This document shows positions 1 to 11,149 of a DNA stretch of 64,000 nucleotides, piece by piece; the stretch's first letter is position 1, and the number at the start of each line of letters is the position of its first letter. Under the pieces are notes generated by a model. The model saw nothing but the letters and a program-made list of their open reading frames with translations, was not told the origin of the DNA and did no database searches. This DNA comes from Brachionus manjavacas (lineage: Eukaryota > Rotifera > Eurotatoria > Ploima > Brachionidae), in assembly GCA_019054805.1 (NCBI GenBank), contig JAHQIY010000001.1, positions 2,370,501-2,434,500 on the forward strand, given 5' to 3'. Made by a program: the position numbers and the translations under genes.

Positions 1-33
1 CTAGAAGAACTACACTTTTTAAATGCTTAGTTA

Positions 34-905
34 CAGTGCTGCTACGATACCTTGAATTCACCATATTTTACGTAAATTATGGTAAATTCACGATATTTTA
101 CCATATTTACCGTAAAATATGGTAATCTAAAAAAGAGTATTTTTCGTAAAATAACGATAATTATCGTAAAATACCGACAATTATTGTAAAATTCAGTGAA
201 AAAAAAAATTTCCAAAATTTCTCTAAAAAAAACCGATTTTCATGAAAAAAACTTTTTTTTGAATTTTTGAAAAAGGAAAAAAAAAAATTTGATTGAATTG
301 TGTGACAAAAATTGACGTAAAATTCCGTAAATTTTTGTAAAAAAAAGGCAAAAAATAGTAAAATTTCAACAAAAAAGAAAAAAATGACTTTTTTTTGGCT
401 TAGTCACTTCTTCAGAGCTATCTTTTAAAATAAAGAAAAGATTCAGAATTACTTTAAGTAGTAGTGTAATCCGAAAATATAGATATAAGCTAGGTAATTT
501 ATTTTCATCTAAAAATATCTTTTATTTTAAAAAATAAATATTATTTTTTAAAGGATATCGTTATCGTCAGCTTAAAAGCAAAAAAAGCTAGAAATTAAAA
601 TTTTTTTGTAAATAATGTTTAAATATTAATTTTCATAATTTGTTTAAAAAAAATTAAATGAAATAATCAAAAATCCATTTTTTTCTTTTTTGTTGAAATT
701 TTACTATTTTTTACCTCTTTTTTACAAAATTTTTTTTTTCACTGAATTTTACAATAATTATCGGTATTTTACGATAATTATCGTTATTTTACGAAAAAAT
801 ACCCTTTTTTAGATTACCATATTTTACGGTAAATATGGTAAAATATTGTGAATTTACCATAATTTACGAAAAATATGGTGAATTCAAGGTATCGTAGCAG
901 CACGG
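34..905. mobile_element. Non-autonomous TIR element (Tc1/mariner/pogo-type ends), copy 1
   Basis: Terminal inverted repeats of about 165 bp start CAGTGCTGCTACGATACC and end with the reverse complement (one mismatch at the tip). The element is flanked by TA on both sides (32-33 and 906-907), the target duplication of Tc1/mariner and pogo elements. It has no coding capacity. The TIRs are themselves built from short palindromes of the TTTACCATA / TATGGTAA and CGATAATTATCG type. Confidence 0.85.
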
Positions 906-1151
906 TATTTTTTTAAAAATTTTTTTTATTTTTTATGTATGAATTGAAAAAATCAAAAATGAGATGAATTTTAATCAACAGACCAAAGAATTTTAATAAA
1001 TTGCAATTAAAAAATTAATTTTTGTTGAAATTCAAATTAAAACTTCTCAAATAAAACTGTTTAAGAAACAAACAATTTTTATGGCAAAATGCCGAATAAT
1101 TTTTAATGAACAAAAAATTAAATTTTTTTTTTTTTTTAAATAAATTCTTAC

Positions 1152-2785
1152 CATTGAACAGAGCTTCTTTTTTATTTTCATCCAAAATGTAATTGTATCG
1201 GTGAAAATTGTCAGTTTTTTCCAAATGGCTTAACTTTTTGGCTAAATCTATAAAAGAACTTTTGTCATCTCGCGTATTTTTCAGATTCCTTAAAGCCTTT
1301 TCATTTTCGGATAGTAAAATTTTTTCAAATGAATCAATGTCAAGTTTTATATTTTTTTGAGCACAAAATTCCTGAATAAAGTCTATGGACACTTCTTCAC
1401 CAGTTCCATCTCCTTTAAACAATTTCCAAATTTGATCACCGGACAGTTCCGACGGAACACCGAGTTTTTTTATGAAACGCTCTGCAATTTGACAAGAATT
1501 TTTAACTTTTGCCTTATACTTTTGATGCGTATCAATCACTATCTGCTTTATATAGTCACTACGCATGGCCAATTCTGGATACGCTGTCTTCAATGAATTT
1601 ACCACTGTCATGACCAACTCGCATAAAAATTGAGATTCATTTTCAATATTGAAAACTTCTTTGGAAATTTTCAGACTTTTTAGGATTAAAAATTTCAAAA
1701 ACCCCCCCAGTCCATTCCGACTGGGAACCAGCCCGTCATTTATTGACACAGTTATTGATCTGGCAAAGTCACTCAAAGTTCTGTATGAGCATAAAATTGG
1801 ATCATTAGCACCTAATTGAGCATAGTGCGGTACATTTTGGCTTCGGGTGTAAATTTTCTCAAATAAAGGTATGAATAAATCAGTATCATAATTACTATGT
1901 AAATTATTGAGCACTGTAGTCAAACGTTCTAGGCCCATGCCGGTGTCAACTACTTGTAATGGAAGAGGGGAAAAATTTTTAGGTCCAGTTCTATTATAAT
2001 TCATAAAAACCAAATTCCACAGTTCAATGACTCTCTCTTGTCCTGCATTGACTAGTTGCCTGGCCTGAGTGAACTGCTCGGGTCTTGACAGCTGATTGAC
2101 CATTCGGTCGTAGTGAATTTCGGTGCATGGTCCGCAAGGACCTACAGTGTCCATTTCCCAAAAGTTTGCTTTTGAATCAAATGGCAAAATTTGCCTCTCT
2201 GGTATTCCCAGTTTCAGCCAGACGTTTTTTGATTTCAAGTCGGGTGCCAGACCAAGGTTGGCATCACCTGAAAAATAGGTAAAATACAATCCGTCTATAT
2301 TCAGTTTATATTTGTTGACCAAAAGTTCTAGGGCTAGGTGACAGGCTTGTTCGTTGCCATAAGAACCGAATGACCAGTTGCCGAGCATTTCAAAAAGTAT
2401 GGTGATACGTGTCTCTGCCAATGTCTTCCAGATCGTTGTGTTTGCCTCCAATACGGATGCATTTTTGGGAATTGGCTACACCTATGTATTTATCTGTCTC
2501 GATTATGTCAGCTGGATCGGTCTCGCCCAGAATAATTGACTTAAATTGGTTCATTCCGGCATTTGTGAAGTATGTACCAGAGCCTTTTTTTGGCAATACC
2601 GAACTTGATTTTATGAATTTATGTCTGTTCTCATGGCAAAAGAAGTCTATGAATGTTTGACGAACTTTTTCACTAGGCCAATCAAGGTTTTTCGCTGACA
2701 CATATCTTCTGGCACTGATCGATTGCTCACTGTTTAGAATTCTGACTCTTTTTAATACATTAGGTCTGATTTTTTGTCGTAACAT
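1152..2785 (-). pseudogene. AARS2: AARS2 exon 1, duplicate copy, frameshifted
   Basis: This encodes the N-terminal half of a mitochondrial alanyl-tRNA synthetase. It opens with a basic, Ser/Arg-rich stretch typical of a mitochondrial targeting peptide (ATG at 2785). Class II catalytic motifs follow: TNAGMNQFK, KCIRIGGKHNDLEDIG, GPCGPCTEIHYD, WNLVFMNYNR and VDTGMGLERL. The frame breaks at about 2391-2396, where a run of five A replaces the seven A seen in copy B, inside the HHTFFEMLGNWSFG motif. A GTAAG donor follows at 1151. Length is 1634 nt against an intact 1636. Exon 2 for this copy, if it exists, lies left of the window. It may be a true pseudogene or an intact exon with a sequencing error. 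Confidence 0.8.
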
Positions 2786-3789
2786 TTTAAAAAATAGCAA
2801 TTTTTTTTATTTGTAATAATAATTTAATGTAAAAAAGTTGATCACGTGACTTTTGTAAACTTAATTAAGTTGAAAATTAAAAAAAATTCCTAAAAATAAT
2901 GCCAGGCTAGATTCTTAATTTTATTTTTCATGTTTCAAGGTTAATCAACCCACTAGTCAAAGAGACCGATTTAACACCTCATTTTTTTAATTTATTAAAA
3001 AATAAATTTTGAAAAAGTTTTGAATTTCATAGTTATTTGACAAGATTTAACAACAAGATATTCAAGTTAAATAATTCAAATTAACAGGGCTAAATTTATT
3101 GAAACAATATAATATGCATATTTAAATTTTTTTTTTGAATAATCTTATATATTTAACAATGCTGATTAAGAATATTTGGAAATTTTTTTCAATTTACTTG
3201 ACTTTTTCATGCTAGATAATTAATCAAAGTTTAGCTGGCAAACTTTCCTTTTTTGTCTAAAAAAGAGCCGTGAATGCTTTTTTTTTCCCTGGAAAAAGTA
3301 TTAAATTTAATTAGGAGTCCGAAAATTTGCTTAATTTTTTTAATTTAACCATAATAAATTAAACCAAAAAAAGCAAGTTTACATTTAAGAGTCTTAGTCT
3401 TAGGAGTGAAAAAACCTCAACTCAAAAAATTCCTAAAATAATTATTTTTTAGAAATGTATAAGACCGGAAACATCTGCTTCACGTACAAAGACCCCAAGT
3501 AAACTTAATTATCAGGGAATTTGCACGTACCCGTATCCGAAAAACTTAATTTTCGTGATTTTGAGAAACAAATAAACTTCATTATTCATCGCCTTCATAA
3601 TGAGAATACAAAAAAAAAACCAGAATTTCAATTCATTCATTCGGAAAATAAAAATATATTTTTAGTGAATTTCAAAAGATTTTTTATTAATAATAATAAT
3701 TTGTTTAATTAAGGATTTATTTATTTAAAGCATTATTTTCTTTTTTATTGTAGTAATTTATAATAAAAATTAAAAAAAAAAACATCATC

Positions 3790-4231
3790 CGACAAATTAA
3801 TAACGGGACCTATACTATTGAATTTTTCAAAAATAAGATTTTTGGGGGAATTTCCTGAGATAGCTGATGCCGCTATGAGCAGCAACTCTTTCAGGTAATC
3901 CTTTAATGATAATTTAGTTTTTTTTATATTATATTTTTATTATTATAAAAAATAGACAAAAATTAAAAGTTAATATAAAATAAAAAAAAACAGCATACTT
4001 TCAAATAAAATAATTATAAAAAGAAGTTACAATTCATTGTCGAATGGAGTATCAATGATCACAGTAATGTCTTTAAACTTTGTTTCCCAATTTATTATTA
4101 ATATGTTAACAGAATCACATTCACTTTTTTCAAATAACGCTAAGATTTTGACGCTTATGTCCATTTGAGTTTTATTTGTAGTAGCCTCCAAATCAAAAAT
4201 TCTTTGGCAGGATCTTCTGAAGGTTTCAATA
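3790..4231 (-). pseudogene. Hypothetical two-exon coding fragment, copy A
   Basis: Same fragment as 16055-16505, in duplication copy A. The upstream exon runs from acceptor AAG at 4232 to a TAA at 4027. The downstream piece begins after an AAG acceptor near 3900. Not a family I recognise. See the copy B entry for details. Confidence 0.35.
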
Positions 4232-4232
4232 C

Positions 4233-4592
4233 TTAATAAAAAAATTATTCAATTTGAAACAAAAATGACCAAAATAAATTTATCTAAAGAAAAGGCCCTA
4301 AGAATTCGCATGTACGCGTTTTTTAACGAAAATAGATCACTTGGAAAGATATTCACTGTGAGACATTTTATCGCAAAAAAATTTCCAAAAAGTACTGTCT
4401 ACCGAATTTTAAAACGAAGTGAATATTTTTCACCAGAAAGGAAACAAGGATCTGGGCAAACACCGAAAAAAAATGACCAAAGTACAGTTCAATAAGCTAA
4501 AAAAAGCTTTTGATCACAAAGGCAACATCAGTCTGCGTCAAGCAGCCAAAAAGTTTGATATAAGCCAGCAAATGGTCTCAAAATTGTTGAAG
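4233..4592 (+). mobile_element. Tc1/mariner-like transposon, truncated at both ends (copy 1)
   Basis: Encodes the N-terminal DNA-binding part of a Tc1-like transposase: MTKINLSKEKALRIRM..., then after a frameshift a second helix-turn-helix (LRQAAKKFDISQQMVSKLL). It stops abruptly at 4592, the edge of the segmental duplication. The left TIR is absent. Confidence 0.8.
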
Positions 4593-4613
4593 ATCACAAA
4601 GGCAACATCAGTC
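4592..4613. repeat. Templated 22-bp insertion at duplication breakpoint
   Basis: The 22 bp GATCACAAAGGCAACATCAG + TC at 4592-4613 repeat 4512-4533 exactly, 80 bp away, and sit precisely where copy A stops matching copy B. Confidence 0.9.
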
Positions 4614-4841
4614 AGCTGGACAGCGATTTGTGTGGGATTCTCGTGACGTCGAAGAAGAGGCCCGTATCGGCACAGACAAAGGTCTTCAAGCACTATCGGA
4701 ATCGCAAGATTGGTTGCGGATAGTACTTTTAGGTCAGCTCCACTTTTATTCATCAAATCCAGAAAGGTTGCTAGTTATCAATTGGTAGCCGTTGGTGACT
4801 GCCGAAATTAATTTAGTAAAAAAAAATTAGCTTTATTCAAA
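4614..4841. other. Unrecognised sequence right of the breakpoint
   Basis: It is less AT-rich than its surroundings and open on both strands: about 55 codons on the plus strand (4616-4786) and a longer minus-strand frame. I cannot assign either. It is probably a remnant of a mobile or host gene. Confidence 0.3.
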
Positions 4842-5040
4842 TATAATTTATTTAATAAATTAGTCAAAAACATAAATCCCCTTTTCATTTTCTCTCAATT
4901 AGCTCAGCTTCTTATTAGAAAGCAACTTCTTATTGTGCACGCGGGCCGTTGGTGACTTGCTTATATGAGATGTTGGTAATTTAATGTAATGTTTGTTTCG
5001 CTAAATAACATCTTACCAGGGTATTTTTTTTTTTTAATTT
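4842..5040. repeat. Direct repeat, left unit
   Basis: Matches 5737-5906, sharing TTATTTAATAAATTAGTCAA and the stretch around GCTCAGCTTCTTATTAGAAA. The pair brackets a LINE 3' fragment. Confidence 0.75.
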
Positions 5041-5045
5041 TGAAT

Positions 5046-5125
5046 TCCCTTGTGGATACAAATTTCAACATTAATATATCGACGAAGAAAAAAGGTCCGT
5101 AAAGAACCTTTAATTGAAATTAGTG
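5046..5125. repeat. Dispersed repeat fragment, unit 1
   Basis: About 80 bp starting CCTTGTGGATACAAATTT, repeated at 8305-8385. The plus frame reads KKVRKEP in both, so it may be a transposase N-terminal fragment. A 28-base poly(A) follows at about 5178-5205. Confidence 0.6.
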
Positions 5126-5176
5126 TTGGGATCCGTACTATTTGGCGGACGGTTACTAAATTTTTTATTATTTATG

Positions 5177-5208
<32 letters not shown>

Positions 5209-5224
5209 AAACCATTTTTAAAAC

Positions 5225-5740
5225 AAATCAAAACCATATGTTGAAAAACGTGAAGCACTCAAACGGCCAACTCTTGAAGATATACGCTCATGAGGTGATC
5301 TTATCCAGCTTCACAAGATCCAACACCGTCTTGATCGAGTTGAGCTAATAAATGGCTGTCAACCTCTTGCTTCAAATGCTCTAGACTGTCCAGCAGGTCG
5401 TACCAGACGTGGAAAATTAAAATTGGAAAGGGAGCCTATAAAAAACTGTTACGCCAGGTATCATTTTTTTACCTATCGAACTGCCGGGTATTGGAATTTA
5501 CTTGATGATGCAACAAGAAAAATAACCGATACAAAAACATTTAAAAAAGAATAGATAAATTGCTCAATTTAAACTGATAGTTATCTATATTATCATTATT
5601 TATACAAATCCAAAAAGAAAATCAATCTATAAACCCGTCAAACAACAGCGCCACAGGCTGTCATAGCAGAGCGTTTACTAACACTACTGCTTGGGATACA
5701 ACCATCCCTACAGCTCATATTCTACTACTACTACTACTAA
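5225..5740 (+). mobile_element. LINE 3' fragment (reverse-transcriptase C terminus and tail)
   Basis: The plus frame reads LKRPTLEDIRS, GDLIQLHKI and then RYHFFTYRTAGYWNLLDD. This is the conserved C-terminal region of many non-LTR retrotransposon ORF2 proteins (usual form FFSNRVVNLWNSLP). One in-frame stop sits before GDLI. The segment ends in a TAC/CTA microsatellite tail at about 5724-5740, as non-LTR elements often do. 5'-truncated and dead. Confidence 0.75.
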
Positions 5741-5906
5741 TATTATTTATTTAATAAATTAGTCAAAAACAGATATCCTCTTTTAAATTAGCTCAGCTTC
5801 TTATTAGAAAGCAACTTCTTATTGTGTACGCGGGTCGTTGCTTACTTGCTTATAAGAGATTTATTTTGCTACATAACGTCTTCTCCTGGGTTTTATTTTT
5901 GAAATT
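5737..5906. repeat. Direct repeat, right unit
   Basis: Partner of 4842-5040 with scattered substitutions and small indels. It begins in the tail of the LINE fragment. Confidence 0.75.
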
Positions 5907-6504
5907 TTGATACAACCCGATATAACGAACTAATAAAAAAAACCGAGTAATACTTTTCTTAAGAAAAAAACCTTTATAAAATGAATTTAAAAAAAATGAA
6001 AACCGTTAATAAAAACCTTGATAATAAAAAAATAGTAAATAAATGCTTGACAATTACTTATTATTGTTTATCTAAAAATTTTTATTGATAAAAATGAATG
6101 AAAAACAAGCTTGCAAGCATTTTAGAACATTACGAAAATAACTTACCCGGTCCAGAAAAAGCGTTTAAAATGGTAAAGTTACGACGATGTTGATCAGGCG
6201 GTGTAGTATTGGTTCGATCAAGCTCAAAAATACAATAATATCAAAATTAGTAGCATCAAAATTCAATTACAAGCATTGAAATTTGCAACAAGGTCATCGT
6301 GACTTTAAGGCAAGTAACGGGTGGCTTTGTAATTTAAAACAGAGGAATGGTATTACAACGAAAACTGTCAATGGTGAAGCTGAACTTGTAGATCAAACGA
6401 GCGTTCAAAACTGGATTAATAACGTTCTTCCAGATTTAATCAAAGATTATTCGATCGATGACATTTTTAACTGCGACAAAACTGCTCTCTTTCATAGAGC
6501 TATT

Positions 6505-6659
6505 TTTCGATATCATCTAGATTTGGTCTTTATTAGTGAAAATAAACTAAATGAACTAGACATAAGACAAAATTTATTAATTAAAAGAGCACTGGGAATT
6601 AAGAAATTTTCCAGATTTAGAGCTCTGTTAGAAAGCTTACACTTAGAGATGGTTGAACA
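6505..6659 (+). mobile_element. LINE fragment inserted in the pogo-like element
   Basis: The frame reads IFRYHLDLVF, then ELDIRQNLLIKRALGIKKFS. This resembles the region just after the reverse transcriptase of CR1/L2-type LINEs. The same region occurs degraded on the minus strand at 34335-34530 (LNIRQSILIKYLL), so both come from one lineage. Confidence 0.6.
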
Positions 6660-7298
6660 ACTTTACAACATTTACTTTACCAAAATTTACGTAAATTTCG
6701 GTAAATTTTTGTAGAAATAGGCGAAAAATGGTAAAAAATCAACAAAAGCTGCTGTTCGTAAAAATTGAAAGAAATGGTGACTGGTCAAATTATTAAATTC
6801 TGATTATATATCTTTTTTTTGTACAGCTCTATGTAAATGTTTTTTGATAGTTTCTGGATTTAATAAAATAATTTAATATGCTCGTACTTAAATATTTAAA
6901 TATTAATTTTCATAGTTTGTTTAAAAAAAATTGAATGTAATAATAAAAAATCCATTTTTCTTTTGCTGTTGATATTTTACCATTTTTGGCCTATTTCTAC
7001 AAAAATTTACCGAAATTTACGTAAATTTTGGTAAAAAAATTCAATCAAATTTTAATTTTTTTCCTTTTTTAAAAAATCAAAAAAAAATTTTTTTCATGAA
7101 AATCGGTTTTTCGAAAATTTTGGTATTTTTTTATCACTGAATTTAACAATAATTATCGGTAATTTACGATAATTATCGTTATTTTACGAAAAATACCCTT
7201 TTTTAGATTAACATATTTACGGTAAATATGGTAAAATATCGTGAATTTACCATAATTTACGTAAAATATGGTGAATTGAAAGTATCGTAGCAGCACTG
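6660..7298. mobile_element. TIR element related to 34-905, left end lost (copy 3)
   Basis: The right TIR ends AGTATCGTAGCAGCACTG at 7298, followed by TA. The inner part of the inverted repeat is present on both sides (ACGTAAATTTCGGTAAATTT near 6689 and its complement near 7010), but the outer left TIR is missing. The left edge joins the LINE fragment directly. Confidence 0.75.
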
Positions 7299-7302
7299 TA
7301 TA

Positions 7303-8231
7303 AAAAGTTTGATCAGAAAATACCTCCTTTTGAAAACAACTAAATAATGTGGAGAAAAAAACTCATATTGATGTAATGGACAATAGTTTGAAGACTTCTT
7401 TAGCATAATCGATCATTTATTTATCGAAAAAAAATCGTGTTCAAGTTGATTCAATTAAATTTATTGTGGTCAGATCAAATTAAATATGGAATTAAACTTA
7501 GCTTACTTTAAACTTTATGATTCATTAAATTATCTTTTAAAGATAGATTTTTATAAATAATTGTGTTTCTCTTATATATTTTTCTACTAACTCTTTTCGT
7601 ATAGTATCGAATTAAATTTCTTAACTTGATAATTATTCAATCTAAAATATTCATTTAAGAGTAAGTATTGTACTCTTTTCTTTTTTTTCTTTTTTTTTTA
7701 TATTTTTTATATAAATACTTAAATTTGACCATGGGACTTAGACTCAAGCTTAAATAAATAAAAATGAATAAATAAATAGAGCTTTTTAAGAAATTGCATC
7801 CTTTGAAAAGAAACTCGATTTCGATAATTCGCCTATGTGTCAATCGATATAAACTTGGCTGCGCGCGGAATGCTCTCAGAGACAGAAATCGTCGATACAA
7901 TAGCAACAAACAATCCAGTAGAGCAAGACAGTGATACATCGAAGAGCAACATGATGCAAATAAACAAGTGATAAACTCAAAAGAACCGATGCCAATCAAT
8001 AGAATAAATGAACTGAAATAATTTTTTTTAACCAAAAAAGATGATAATTTTAATGTAATTAATTTATTTTTTAATATTGAAAATTTTATAATTGAAAGTA
8101 GCTTTACCAAACAACCATCTATTACCTATATTTTTCAAAAAAATTAACTTTTTGTTTTTTTCGCATTTTTATTTTAGTTTTTTTTAATCAATAAAATTTG
8201 GTTTAAAATTTTTTTTTTTCCTTATCATTTT
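7303..8231. other. Interior of broken transposon mosaic, no intact gene
   Basis: Mostly low-complexity AT-rich sequence. A minus-strand open frame at 7655-8110 is Leu/Ser/Phe-rich and overlaps the better plus-strand remnant at 7870-7960, so I do not call it a gene. Confidence 0.5.
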
Positions 8232-8304
8232 ATACGGCAATTTCGATATAACGAATTATTTAATTTTCCGCCCAAGTATTTCGTTAAACCGAGGATTGAC
8301 TGTA

Positions 8305-8385
8305 TTTCCTTGTGGATACAAATTTTAAAATAAATATATCGATGAAGAAAAAAGGTCCGTAAGGAACCTTTATTTTCAATCAATG
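8305..8385. repeat. Dispersed repeat fragment, unit 2
   Basis: Partner of 5046-5125. It begins immediately after the TA flanking the right end of the pogo/Tigger-like element, so it may be the original insertion target. Confidence 0.6.
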
Positions 8386-9037
8386 TCTGGAATATGTTCT
8401 TTCTGATTCATCGAGAACTATTTATTGCTTAGAAGCTTGTCATCACGTTTTCAACAAGAGAGTAGCAATTTCTCATCCTCAAAAACCAGTTTTTGTTCAG
8501 CACTTAGTTGAAGTATAATGAGATCTTAATCACATTGATAATTGCGGTCAAAATACTAAACGAAATACAACGATTTCGATACCATTCAATATCTTAAAAG
8601 CATAGGCAACTATTTCGATTTTATTCATAATTATAAACTGTCTTTTAAAGAAAATTAATATTTTCATACAAATTTAATTATTTTTACTATTAATTTTTTT
8701 TATATTGACCAAGAAAATTTTTATCATACTATAACTTTTTTATTAATAAGTAATTATTAAATTAAATTTCAAAAACTAATTATTTGATTTTAAAATGTCG
8801 GAAGTGACTTAGAAAGAAGCAATTGGAATATTATTTTTAATATTAATATTTGAAGAAATGACCCGTTCAAGCCTATTGTTTTTTTAGCCATATCCCGTTA
8901 TTACTTCAAATTCTTCTAAATAAAAAGTCAAATTTCAAAATTTATTCATCCATTAAAATAAAAAAATTCACCAAATTCTGAAAACAACTGATAAAATTAA
9001 AACTAAAATTAACTGTAAGTTTAATCACTAAATTAAC
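8386..9037. other. Intergenic, nothing recognised
   Basis: AT-rich stretch downstream of AARS2. No coding or RNA signal seen. Confidence 0.6.
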
Positions 9038-10446
9038 TCAAAATGAAAAATATTTAAATTTATTTTTTTGAATTATGTTACATTTTACTATCCGGAAGTG
9101 GTCACTTTGTTCCAAAATTCGTGCATCTGAATTTTTGTTCATTATCTTTTCAAGCTCAGTGTTGAAAAAATTTTTCACATCAGACCTCTCTTTCAACGAG
9201 TCTCTCGAATAAAATATATAAATATTTCTGTATTTATTGTAAATGATTAAATAAGGATGCAATTGAGATGATATTTTGCTAATGACTGATAAGATTTGCT
9301 CATGATGCAACACGGAGTCAAAAGCTATGAATTTAAAGCTTAGCTTTATCTTTGGATCAATAGAGGCTATTAAAATTGAGTCTAAAGACTGGCGTGATCC
9401 TTCACCAAGCTCGTCTAAAAGGAAATTTTTCAAGCTATTTTGCAAAACATTTTTTGACGGCCTATGCCTGTTTGCTTCGGCTTTGACTCGGTGCATTGTC
9501 AAGTAAGATGTCTGACCTTTCTTGAATATAGCCTCGATTTGAATGGACCTGTCGGCAATCTCATTTAGACAAGCGTGGACCTCAGCATTGGAGATTGGGC
9601 CCTCATTTTTATTTTTGCTCAGCTCAATCATTTCTGCCAGCAAATCTAATACCTGCTGATTTGATTTTTCTATTTGCTCTGCAAACTTTGACGTACAGCC
9701 CTCGATTTCATAAGAAGAATCGCCTACTACACTGAAACCAGTAATGCAAAGCTTCTCTAGTCTAGATGTATTGTCAACATGTGATCCACAGCATAGTTCT
9801 CCTGAGCCATCCTCATCGCCAACACCAACAGTGACCATTCTTAATTTTCTCGGATACAAAACATCATTTAGCTTTCGGACTGGAAAATCAAAATTTCTGT
9901 CTTCGATCGACAGATTTTCCTCTATTTTAACAGGTATTGACTTGGCAATTAATTTATTAAGCTGTGATTCTAATTTTTCGATATCGTCTACCTTTGGCTT
10001 GGGCAGAATTTCATTAAATTTAAACTCAAATTTGAAGAAGTTGTCCTTAACTGTTGAGCTTGTTTGAAGTATTGAGTGTTCGTTTTGGTATAATTTTCTG
10101 ATTGAATGGTTCAAGAGATGGACTCCGGTATGGTTGAGAGTGGTAAAGTAGCGCAATTTGCCGTCTATTTCACAGTTAACCTCATCGTTTATTTTAAATG
10201 TTGAATTTGATTTTCCTATATGAAATGATAGGCCTTTTAGATTGAGAACTTTTTTTATGTCTATAAAACAATCGGAATTAGTGCTTAGTTTTCCAATGTC
10301 GGATTGCTGGCCTCCGCTTTCGTGATAAAAATTGGTCCGGTCCAAAACAACCACGCAATCTTGGTCTGGTTCAATTTCGTTTCTTAAGTCGAAACTTCCG
10401 TTCTGGTTTTGAACAGCTATGGCCAAAATTTTGGCTTCAAATTTTC
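9038..10446 (-). CDS. AARS2: Alanyl-tRNA synthetase, mitochondrial, exon 2 (editing half)
   Basis: Final exon of AARS2, open for 469 codons and ending in TGA at 9038. It carries the editing domain that hydrolyses Ser-tRNA-Ala and Gly-tRNA-Ala: FYHESGGQQSDIG, the metal-binding HTGVHLLNHS, and CCGSHV in place of the usual CGGTH. A helical and C-Ala region follows. The acceptor TTTTGTAG lies just before 10446. Joined to the phase-1 donor at 13431 it restores KFEAKILAI, a stretch conserved in the family. The predicted protein is about 1014 residues, near the usual AARS2 size. The intron (10447-13431) is unusually long for this window and holds a TIR element. Confidence 0.9.
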
Positions 10447-11149
10447 CTACAAAATAAACAAAAATTTTACCAATTTTTTATTTAAAGTAAATTTCGTATA
10501 AAAACGATATTAGGATTTTCCAAAAAGTTATATCAGGATCAAAGGGTAAAAAAATTTAATATTAAAAGACAAATTATTCCAATTTGTTTTCTCTTTTATT
10601 TAAAATCATTTTTTAAAATAAATCGTCTAAAAAATGTAATACTTTAATAGTTTTTCATAAAATTTTAGAATATGTTCAGCCTTAACTCAAAAAGATAAAT
10701 AAAAATTAAGAAAAATTTTTACTCAAAAATTCTCAAACTTTTAAAAAAGTTTTTATTTTTTTGTTAATCTCATTCTATGATTATTTAATCTAAATTTAAA
10801 AATCGTGTAGTAACTATGTAAAAGAGAAAATTCATTTTAATATTTTAATTTCTTAAAAATAATTGTAAATTTAAAAAAAAGGGAAAAAAACAGTAGAAAA
10901 CTTTTTTCTTTTTGCTTTCTATTTTATTTTATTTTAAATGTTGCCGAATCTGGCGTAATTTAATGAATAAGTAATAATAATAATTATCATGATTGATTTA
11001 GTTTACATTAAAATTGAATTAAATTTACCAAAGAATTCTCAAATTAAATAAATTTAAGTCGAAAAGATTTCTCAAATTATTTCATTTAAGTTAATTTTGT
11101 TTTTTTGATTAAAAAAAAATAAATTAGAAGCCCGGGCTTATATTGAAAT

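Larger units (their letters stand above)
1..4593. repeat. Segmental duplication, copy A (AARS2 exon 1 and 5' flank)
   Basis: This block matches 12300-16869 almost base for base. It is already duplicated at base 1, so copy A probably continues left of the window. It holds a TIR element, AARS2 exon 1, the 5' flank, a hypothetical minus-strand exon pair and the start of a Tc1-like transposon. Most differences are homopolymer-length changes. There are also a 17-20 bp deletion in the TIR element of copy B and a cluster of substitutions and indels near 3730-3815. It could be a recent tandem duplication or an allelic haplotig joined in assembly. Confidence 0.95.
5915..8302 (+). mobile_element. Pogo/Tigger-like transposon, broken by nested insertions
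   Basis: The right end at 8232-8302 reads, outside in, CAGTCAATCCTCGGTTTAAC and is followed by TA, typical of pogo/Tigger ends. A diverged left end is at about 5915-5940 (CCGATATAACGAAC). Inside, 6185-6500 encodes a CENP-B-type helix-turn-helix (DVDQAV, then DFKASNGWLCNLKQRNGI) and the start of the DDE domain (FNCDKTALFHR) with frameshifts. The catalytic part is then interrupted by a LINE piece and a TIR element. A possible C-terminal remnant lies near 7870-7960. Inactive. Confidence 0.7.

Noticed and set aside
3456-3715. Plus-strand coding patch (EKQINFIIHRLHNENTKKK) upstream of AARS2, present in both duplicate copies
   Set aside because: In-frame stops surround it, copy B has an extra A that shifts the frame, and no splice structure or family supports it. 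Possibly an old relic.
5050-5244. Plus-strand frame through a poly-Lys run
   Set aside because: The frame is carried by a 28-base poly(A) tract and repeat debris.
7655-8110. Minus-strand 151-codon frame
   Set aside because: Low-complexity, hydrophobic, inside a decayed transposon mosaic and opposite a better plus-strand transposase remnant.
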